In this document: one piece after another, positions 7,806 to 12,568 of the stretch
How positions within the stretch are numbered: position 1 is the first letter of the stretch
Layout: each line of letters opens with the position of its first letter
The notes under the pieces: model-generated
Told to the model about the DNA's origin: nothing
Databases searched by the model: none
Seen by the model: the letters and a program-made list of their open reading frames with translations, nothing else
Assembly (NCBI GenBank): GCA_011390455.1
Contig: JAABSI010000068.1
Span: 1-15,347 of the forward strand
Length of the DNA stretch: 15,347 nt
Direction of reading: 5' to 3'
From: Trueperaceae bacterium
GTDB taxonomy: Bacteria > Deinococcota > Deinococci > Deinococcales > Trueperaceae
Program-made: the position numbers and the translations under genes

Positions 7806-7834
7806 GTTGTAGCACCGGCCCTCGGCCTTGTCAA
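7806..7834 (-). promoter_or_regulatory. Sigma-70-type promoter of the sugar transport operon
   Basis: On the minus strand, a perfect -35 box TTGACA (7829-7834) is followed by a 17-bp spacer and TACAAC (7806-7811) as -10 box. Transcription should begin near 7799, giving a leader of about 75 nt before the ATG of the MalF-type permease. The spacing and -35 match are as good as they get, and the site lies in the AT-richer part of a GC-rich divergent region, so I consider it real. Confidence 0.8.
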
Positions 7835-7922
7835 GCCAAGAAACCGCGTACAGGACGACAAACACTCAGGTCGAGCCGTCGCGGAGCCACCGAATCGGCT
7901 GCAAAGTCCCAGGGATTCCCGT

Positions 7923-7928
7923 TATGAT
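7923..7928 (+). promoter_or_regulatory. -10 box close to the regulator start, possible leaderless mRNA
   Basis: TATGAT at 7923-7928 lies eight bases before the ATG of the ArsR-type regulator. No good -35 box is seen 16-18 bp upstream. At this distance transcription would begin at or within two bases of the start codon. The GGAGG at 7930-7934 is only two bases from the ATG, which is too close for normal Shine-Dalgarno use. Confidence 0.45.
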
Positions 7929-7936
7929 CGGAGGCG

Positions 7937-8959
7937 ATGCCGCGTCGCCCATCGACCCCCTCGGACGCAGCGTTCGCGCCCCCGCGCGCGAGCGCGACGG
8001 CGCCGCGCGGCGCCCCGCTCGCGCTGGTCGTCGACGGCACCGACGGGGAGCGGCTGCGCGCGGTCGCGAAGGCGCTGACCTCGGAAGCGCGGTGGCGCCT
8101 GCTCGATGCGCTGGGCGAGCAGCTGCGCAACGTGGGCGAGCTCGCGGAGGCGCTCGCGATGCCCCCCTCGACGGTGGCCATGCATCTGGACGTGCTGGAG
8201 GCGGCCGGCCTGGTGCGCAGCGAGTACGCCCCCGGCCGCCGCGGCCGGCAACGCGTGTGCCAGCGCGTCTTCGACCAGGTGCGCGTCGACCTGCCGCGCG
8301 GCGCGGCCGCCCGCGAGCGCACGATCGTCGAGACCAGCCTGCCGGTGGGCGCTTACTCCGACGCCGACGTGGCGCCGACGTGCGGCCTGGCCGGCCCCGA
8401 GGCGATCATCGGGCTGCTCGACGACCCCACCGCCTTCTACGAGCCCGACCACCTGCACGCCCAACTGGTCTGGTTCCGGCAGGGGACGCTCACCTACCGC
8501 TTCCCCAACCGGTTGCCGCCGCGGGCGCGCGCCGACACCCTCTGGTTCAGCGCCGAGCTCTGCTCGGAGGCCCCCATGCACCACCACGACTGGCCCTCGG
8601 ACGTCACCGTCTGGGTGAACGGCGTGCGCCTGGGCCACTGGACCAGCCCCGCGGACTTCGGCGGTCGGCGCGGGCAGCTGACCCCGGCCTGGTGGGACGC
8701 GCGCAACACCCAGTACGGGATGCTCAAGGAGTGGCGGGTGACCGAGGACGGCAGCTTCGTCGACGGCCGGCGCCTGTCGGACGTCGCCATCGCCGACCTC
8801 GACCTGGGCGCCCACCCCTACGTGGAGGTGGCGATCGGCGTCGAGCCCGAGGCGCGCCACGTCGGGGGCCTCAACCTGTTCGGGCGCGGCTTCGGCAACT
8901 ACCCGCAGGACCTGGTGCTGCGGGTGCGGCATCGGCCGGTGGAGTCCGCGTCGGACTGA
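7937..8959 (+). CDS. ArsR-type winged-helix regulator with large C-terminal effector domain
   Basis: This 340-residue protein is a probable transcription regulator of the divergent sugar-transport operon. Residues 38-110 are an ArsR-like winged helix: VAKALTSEARWRLLDALG, then LAEALAMPPSTVAMHLDVLE as the helix-turn-helix, then AAGLVRSEYAPGRRGRQRVC as the wing. After a Pro/Ala-rich unstructured start (1-30), the architecture matches predicted regulators of the COG4189 kind, as far as I can recall. The C-terminal 200 residues are beta-rich with many Trp, Phe and His (LWFSAELCSEAPMHHHDWPS, VTVWVNGVRLGHWTSPADFG, GLNLFGRGFGNYPQDLVLRV), suggesting a jelly-roll sugar sensor; the ligand role is inferred. 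It is separated from the operon by 212 bp and ends five bases before the convergent toxin gene. Confidence 0.85.
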   Translation: MPRRPSTPSDAAFAPPRASATAPRGAPLALVVDGTDGERLRAVAKALTSEARWRLLDALGEQLRNVGELAEALAMPPSTVAMHLDVLEAAGLVRSEYAPGRRGRQRVCQRVFDQVRVDLPRGAAARERTIVETSLPVGAYSDADVAPTCGLAGPEAIIGLLDDPTAFYEPDHLHAQLVWFRQGTLTYRFPNRLPPRARADTLWFSAELCSEAPMHHHDWPSDVTVWVNGVRLGHWTSPADFGGRRGQLTPAWWDARNTQYGMLKEWRVTEDGSFVDGRRLSDVAIADLDLGAHPYVEVAIGVEPEARHVGGLNLFGRGFGNYPQDLVLRVRHRPVESASD

Positions 8960-8964
8960 CCGCT

Positions 8965-9360
8965 TCAGCGCACGACCACGACCTCGACGTCCTTCACCAC
9001 GCCGTCCCACGCGCGGTCGGCCGTGAGCGCGGGGACGCCGAGGGATCGGGCGAGCGCGAGGCACGCGCGGTCCGCGAGGGAGAGGCCCGCAGCGCGCGTC
9101 GCAGGCCAGAGTTCGGCCACCGCCTCGGCGTGGGCGGGCGTGAAGGGTGCGACGACCATCCCCTCCGCGGCGAGCGCGTCCCGGAGCCCCCCGACGTCGG
9201 CGCCGCGGCGGGTCGCCACCTGGACCACCTCCGACCAGTTGACCGCCGACACCGCGCTGCCCTCGAGCGGCACCGCGTCGAACCCGACCTCGCGGAACAG
9301 CACGGCCAGCAGTGCGGAGGCGTCCAGGACGCGCCGCGGCGCGTCGCCGGAGGCGCTCAT
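8965..9360 (-). CDS. vapC: PIN-domain toxin, VapC family
   Basis: This 131-residue protein is a predicted Mg-dependent endoribonuclease toxin. PIN acidic residues are in place: Asp13 in VLDASALLA, Glu44 in NWSEVV, Asp97 in LSLADRACLALA, and Asp115 in TADRAWD. The start ATG overlaps the TGA of the preceding antitoxin gene in the four-base ATGA arrangement typical of these modules, so the two are translated together. Nine residues precede the first PIN strand, which is slightly long but normal. It lies on the minus strand with the antitoxin first. RNA target is unknown; VapC proteins commonly cut initiator tRNA or rRNA. Confidence 0.92.
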   Translation of the reverse strand: MSASGDAPRRVLDASALLAVLFREVGFDAVPLEGSAVSAVNWSEVVQVATRRGADVGGLRDALAAEGMVVAPFTPAHAEAVAELWPATRAAGLSLADRACLALARSLGVPALTADRAWDGVVKDVEVVVVR

Positions 9361-9647
9361 GCCGGCTCGTCCGTGCCCTCGACCTCGGCGGCCTCGCGAC
9401 GGGCCTCGGCGCGGCGCGCCTCGAGGAGTTCATCGACCACGCTCCGCTCCCCGATGGCCGCCCCGAACCGCGCGACCAGGCTCGCCCGAGCCGCCTCGCG
9501 CGGCGCCAGGATGAGCCTGCCCTCCTCGATCGAGACCACCAGGGGATCCCCGACCTCGAGGCCGAGCGCACGCCGGAAGTGCGCCGGCACCACGACCCGG
9601 CCCTGAGGGCCGAGGCGGAGGCGAACGAACGCGGGGTCTTCTGCCAT
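9357..9647 (-). CDS. vapB: AbrB/MazE-type antitoxin of the VapC pair
   Basis: This 96-residue protein is the antitoxin for the overlapping VapC. Residues 7-50 form a swapped-hairpin AbrB DNA-binding domain (VRLRLGPQGRVVVPAHFRRA, LGLEVGDPLVVSIEEGRLIL). The C-terminal half is a charged helix (LLEARRAEARREAAEVEG) that should wrap the toxin. I chose the ATG at 9647 because the AbrB fold begins directly after it; the longer reading from 9734 adds 29 residues with no AbrB character and covers the likely operator. By family, it should repress its own promoter, with the toxin as co-repressor. Confidence 0.9.
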   Translation of the reverse strand: MAEDPAFVRLRLGPQGRVVVPAHFRRALGLEVGDPLVVSIEEGRLILAPREAARASLVARFGAAIGERSVVDELLEARRAEARREAAEVEGTDEPA

Positions 9648-9660
9648 GTGCGCCTTATCA

Positions 9661-9685
9661 TGCCACACCACGACACTGTGTGCCA
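9661..9685. promoter_or_regulatory. Dyad upstream of the AbrB-type antitoxin gene, possible operator
   Basis: TGCCACAC at 9661-9668 and GTGTGCCA at 9678-9685 form an inverted repeat matching at seven of eight positions around a nine-base spacer. Within it, ACACTGTGT at 9673-9681 is itself a small palindrome. It lies 14-38 bases upstream of the antitoxin ATG, the usual place for the autoregulatory operator of such modules. Binding by the antitoxin is inferred. Confidence 0.4.
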
Positions 9686-9772
9686 CTTTCTTCGTCTCCG
9701 AATCGCTCGCCTCGGATCGGCGCACCTCGCTCATGCCCGGATCGTAGGGCCGGCCGAACGCACCGCCGCCCG

Positions 9773-9778
9773 TACAAT
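9773..9778 (+). promoter_or_regulatory. -10 box six bases before rmlB, leaderless start
   Basis: TACAAT at 9773-9778 is followed by six bases and the ATG of rmlB at 9785. There is no Shine-Dalgarno and no recognisable -35 box. Initiation about seven bases after the -10 box would put the transcript 5' end at the A of the ATG. This supports both the rmlB start and a leaderless mRNA. Confidence 0.6.
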
Positions 9779-9784
9779 GCGCCC

Positions 9785-10870
9785 ATGCCCAACGCCGCTA
9801 GGCACGACGCCCCTAGGCCCACGTCCACCCTCGTGACCGGCGGCGCCGGCTTCATCGGCAGCGCGGTCGTCCGCGAGGCGCTCGCGCGCACCGACGGCCC
9901 GGTCGTGGTGCTCGACGCGCTCACCTACGCCGGCGGCCGCGACAACCTCCCCGACGACCCCCGGGTGGTGCTGGTCGAGGCCGACGTCGCCGACGCCGAG
10001 GCGGTGGCGCACGCGATCGAAGCGCACCCGCCGGCGCGGGTGCTGCACCTGGCGGCCGAGAGCCACGTCGACCGCAGCATCGACGGGCCGATGGCCTTCG
10101 TGCGCACCAACGTGTTGGGCACCGCCACCCTGCTCGACGCCGCCCGCGCGCACCTGGCGGCGCAGGGCGACGAGGCCCGCGCCGCCTTCCGCTTCGTGCA
10201 CGTGAGCACCGACGAGGTGTTCGGGAGCCTCGGCGACGAGGGCGCCTTCGGCACCGCCACCCCCTACGACCCGCGCAGCCCGTACAGCGCCAGCAAGGCG
10301 GGCAGCGACCACCTGGCGCGCGCCTGGTTCCACACCTTCGGCCTGCCGGTGGTGGTGACCAACTGCAGCAACAACTACGGCCCGCGCCAGCACCCCGAGA
10401 AGCTGATCCCGCACATGATCCTGCGCGCGGTGGCCGGCGATCCCCTGCCGGTCTACGGGCGCGGCCTCAACGTGCGCGACTGGCTCCACGTCGACGACCA
10501 CGCGCGCGGCCTCCTCGACGCGGCGCTGCACGGGGCCCCGGGCGCCACCTACCTGTTCGGCGGCGGCGCGGAGCGCACCAACCTCGACGTCGTCCGCACG
10601 CTCTGCATGCTCCTCGACGACCGCCTTCCCGACGCGGCGCCGCACGAGGACCTGATCGCCTTCGTCACCGACCGCCCCGGCCACGACCACCGCTACGCGA
10701 TCGACGCGGCGAGCGCCGCCGAGGGCCTCGGCTGGGCGCCCGCGCGCACCTTCGAGGAGGGGCTCGCCGAGACCGTCGACTGGTACCTGGCCCACGCCGA
10801 CTGGGTGCGCCGGCGCGTCGGCGCGGAGGGCCTGCGCCGCATCGGGACCGGGACGGGCGGCGGCGCGTGA
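9785..10870 (+). CDS. rmlB: dTDP-glucose 4,6-dehydratase
   Basis: This 361-residue enzyme converts dTDP-glucose to dTDP-4-keto-6-deoxyglucose using bound NAD. It is an extended short-chain dehydrogenase: the nucleotide-binding TGGAGFIG is at 18-25, [14 protein letters not shown] at 89-102, the catalytic triplet STDEVFG with Asp143 and Glu144, and Tyr167-x3-Lys171 in [26 protein letters not shown] and [13 protein letters not shown] are diagnostic of this dehydratase rather than an epimerase. The ATG at 9785 is chosen because a -10 box lies six bases upstream and the Rossmann fold starts soon after; an earlier in-frame start at 9680 would overlap the divergent antitoxin promoter. Its stop overlaps the GTG of rmlA by four bases. 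It supplies deoxysugar for surface polysaccharides. Confidence 0.95.
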   Translation: MPNAARHDAPRPTSTLVTGGAGFIGSAVVREALARTDGPVVVLDALTYAGGRDNLPDDPRVVLVEADVADAEAVAHAIEAHPPARVLHLAAESHVDRSIDGPMAFVRTNVLGTATLLDAARAHLAAQGDEARAAFRFVHVSTDEVFGSLGDEGAFGTATPYDPRSPYSASKAGSDHLARAWFHTFGLPVVVTNCSNNYGPRQHPEKLIPHMILRAVAGDPLPVYGRGLNVRDWLHVDDHARGLLDAALHGAPGATYLFGGGAERTNLDVVRTLCMLLDDRLPDAAPHEDLIAFVTDRPGHDHRYAIDAASAAEGLGWAPARTFEEGLAETVDWYLAHADWVRRRVGAEGLRRIGTGTGGGA

Positions 10871-11748
10871 GCACGGGCGAGCGCCGCGGCATCGTCCTGG
10901 CCGGCGGATCCGGCACACGCTTGCATCCTGCAACTTTGGCCATAAGTAAACAATTGCTACCTGTCTACGACAAGCCGATGGTCTATTACCCGCTCTCGGT
11001 GCTGATGCTGGCCGGCATCCGCGAGGTGCTGGTCATCAGCACGCCGCACGACCTGCCGCTCTTCGAGCGCCTGTTGGGCGACGGCTCGGCCTGGGGCATG
11101 CGCCTCGCCTACGCCGAGCAGCCGCGCCCCGAGGGGCTGGCGCAGGCGCTGACGATCGCCGAGCCGTTCCTGGAGGGCCGCCCGAGCGCCCTGGTCCTGG
11201 GCGACAACCTCTTCTTCGGCTACGGCTTCACCGAACGCCTGCGGCGCGCGAACGCACGCCAGGAGGGCGCCACGGTGTTCGGCTACCGCGTCGAGGACGC
11301 GCGCCGCTACGGCGTGGTCGCCTACGGGCCCGACGGCGTCGCCACCGACCTGGTCGAGAAGCCCGAGCACCCACCCAGCGACGTCGCGGTGACCGGGCTG
11401 TACTTCTACGACGCCCACGCGCCGGCGTACGCCCGCGCGCAGGCGCCGAGCGCCCGCGGCGAGCTCGAGATCACCGACCTCAACCGGCGCTACCTGCATC
11501 AGGGGCAGCTGCACGTGGAGGAGCTCGGCCGCGGCTTCGCCTGGCTCGACACCGGCACCCACGAGAGCCTGCTGCAGGCGGCGACCTTCGTCGAGACCGT
11601 CGAGCAGCGCCAGGGGCTCAAGATCGGCGCGCCCGAGGAGGTCGCCTGGCGCAACGGTTGGATCGAGGACGCGCAACTGCGGGCGCTCGCCGAACCGCTG
11701 GCCAAGACGGCTTATGGGCGGTACTTGCTGAAGCTGCTGGAGCGCTGA
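10867..11748 (+). CDS. rmlA: Glucose-1-phosphate thymidylyltransferase
   Basis: This 293-residue cytoplasmic enzyme makes dTDP-glucose from dTTP and glucose 1-phosphate, the step before RmlB. The nucleotidyltransferase signature [11 protein letters not shown] is at 11-21 with Lys28 following, the metal-binding GDN is at 112-114, VEKP at 163-166, VTGLYFYD at 175-182, and [15 protein letters not shown] at 221-235. Length is standard for the short RmlA type. GTG is the start, overlapping the rmlB stop (GTGA), so expression is coupled. rmlC and rmlD do not follow. The stretch encoding residues 17-32 (10915-10962) is rich in A/T-ending codons (ATA, AGT, AAA, CAA, CTA) unlike the rest of the gene, although the protein sequence is normal there. 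Confidence 0.96.
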   Translation: MSTGERRGIVLAGGSGTRLHPATLAISKQLLPVYDKPMVYYPLSVLMLAGIREVLVISTPHDLPLFERLLGDGSAWGMRLAYAEQPRPEGLAQALTIAEPFLEGRPSALVLGDNLFFGYGFTERLRRANARQEGATVFGYRVEDARRYGVVAYGPDGVATDLVEKPEHPPSDVAVTGLYFYDAHAPAYARAQAPSARGELEITDLNRRYLHQGQLHVEELGRGFAWLDTGTHESLLQAATFVETVEQRQGLKIGAPEEVAWRNGWIEDAQLRALAEPLAKTAYGRYLLKLLER

Positions 11749-11778
11749 ACGGCCGGCGATCGCGGCCAAGGCACCCAC

Positions 11779-11801
11779 GGACTAAGTCTTTGGACTAAGT
11801 C
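11779..11801. promoter_or_regulatory. Tandem GGACTAAGTC sites, probable toxin-antitoxin operator
   Basis: Two identical copies of GGACTAAGTC (11779-11788 and 11792-11801) are separated by TTT. Each contains GACTAAGTC, a palindrome of four-base arms around one base. The second copy overlaps a -35-like TTGGAC (11790-11795), which is 19 bp before TACGCT (11815-11820). This is the expected arrangement for Phd-type antitoxin dimers binding side by side over their own promoter. The binding is inferred. Confidence 0.6.
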
Positions 11802-11814
11802 GGTTCGCGTGCGC

Positions 11815-11820
11815 TACGCT
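11815..11820 (+). promoter_or_regulatory. -10-like box six bases before the Phd-type antitoxin gene
   Basis: TACGCT at 11815-11820 lies six bases before the ATG at 11827, the same distance as the box before rmlB. GAGG at 11822-11825 is only one base from the ATG and so is not a usable Shine-Dalgarno. A leaderless transcript is likely. Confidence 0.4.
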
Positions 11821-11826
11821 CGAGGC

Positions 11827-12069
11827 ATGCGCAAGGTCGGGATGCACGAAGCCAAGACGCAGTTCTCCAAGCTGGTCCGCGAGGCCGAAGCCGGCGAAGA
11901 GATCATCGTGCTGCGAGGCTCCGTACCGGTCGCACGGATCGTCGCGTACGTTCCGGCGGTCGCACGCGAGCTCGGGTTCGACCGCGGCGTCCTGATCGTC
12001 CCAGACGACTTCGACGAGCCACTTCCACCCGACGTGCTCGCAGCGTTCGAGTCCGGCGAATCGGAATGA
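11827..12069 (+). CDS. Phd/YefM-type antitoxin
   Basis: This 80-residue protein is the antitoxin of the PIN toxin that follows. The N-terminal part is a Phd/YefM fold: MRKVGMHEAKTQFSKLVREA, then EAGEEIIVLRGSVPVARIVA. The C-terminal 30 residues (ELGFDRGVLIVPDDFDEPLP) end in an acidic tail that should bind and neutralise the toxin. I chose the ATG at 11827 over an upstream GTG at 11809 because the Phd fold starts there and a -10 box lies just upstream. Its stop overlaps the toxin ATG by four bases. By family it should autorepress through the tandem sites upstream. Confidence 0.92.
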   Translation: MRKVGMHEAKTQFSKLVREAEAGEEIIVLRGSVPVARIVAYVPAVARELGFDRGVLIVPDDFDEPLPPDVLAAFESGESE

Positions 12070-12464
12070 GGGTGCTGCTCGATACGCACGTATGGCTGTG
12101 GATGCTCGCAGCGCCCGAGCGCCTCGGCCATGCGGCCCCCGTCCTGGAAGACACCCGCAACGAGTTGCTCCTTTCCGCAGCCAGCGTGTGGGAGATCGCC
12201 ATCAAGACCTCCGTGGGCCGCATGGAGCTTCCGCTCCCCGCGTCTCGGTACGTCCCCGAGCGCATGCGACGCACGGGCGTCGTGTCCGTGCCGATCGAGG
12301 CCGCGCACGCGCTGGCGGTCGCCGACCTGCCCCTCCTCCACCGCGATCCATTCGACCGTTTGCTCGTCGCGCAGGCACGGCACCTGGGCGTGCCCATCGC
12401 AACAGCGGACCCGCTCGTCGCGGCGTACGACGTGGCCATCCTCCCAGTTGGCCAACGGGCCTGA
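12066..12464 (+). CDS. vapC: PIN-domain toxin, VapC family (Phd-partnered type)
   Basis: This 132-residue protein is a predicted ribonuclease toxin. The PIN acidic residues are Asp6 in LLDTHVWLW, Glu43 in ASVWEIAIK, Asp97 in DPFDRLLVAQA, and Asp115 in IATADPLVAAYDV. The THVWLW, SVWEI(A)IK and RDPFDRLL motifs mark the PIN subgroup that pairs with Phd-type antitoxins, distinct from the AbrB-paired toxin encoded at 8965-9360. It begins inside the antitoxin stop codon (ATGA) and is the last gene before a strong hairpin. RNA target unknown. Confidence 0.93.
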   Translation: MRVLLDTHVWLWMLAAPERLGHAAPVLEDTRNELLLSAASVWEIAIKTSVGRMELPLPASRYVPERMRRTGVVSVPIEAAHALAVADLPLLHRDPFDRLLVAQARHLGVPIATADPLVAAYDVAILPVGQRA

Positions 12465-12497
12465 ACGCGTCCCGACCGCTCCACCTGACGCCCGAAC

Positions 12498-12531
12498 GCA
12501 GGAGGCCCGCCGAGTTCGGCGGGCCTCCTGC
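12498..12531. terminator. Strong hairpin between convergent genes
   Basis: A perfect 16-bp stem (GCAGGAGGCCCGCCGA and its complement) encloses a two-base GT spacer, so the folded loop would be about four bases. It lies 34 bases after the toxin stop codon and 38 bases beyond the stop of the convergent peptidase gene. TTCGTCT follows on the plus strand, a weak U-tract; the minus side has none. It probably ends transcription from the toxin-antitoxin side and may serve both directions. Confidence 0.75.
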
Positions 12532-12568
12532 TTCGTCTAGGCGCCTCGCGGCGCGTCGGGCACGACCG

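Noticed and set aside
7725..7865. 47-codon N-terminal extension of the MalF-type permease
   Set aside because: It runs through a near-consensus promoter, and the ATG at 7724 has a good ribosome binding site.
7922..9676. Long minus-strand open frame antisense to the ArsR-type regulator
   Set aside because: It overlaps real genes on both strands and contains no family motif.
9648..9734. 29-residue N-terminal extension of the AbrB-type antitoxin
   Set aside because: It adds no AbrB-like sequence and covers the likely operator and promoter; the domain starts right after the ATG at 9647.
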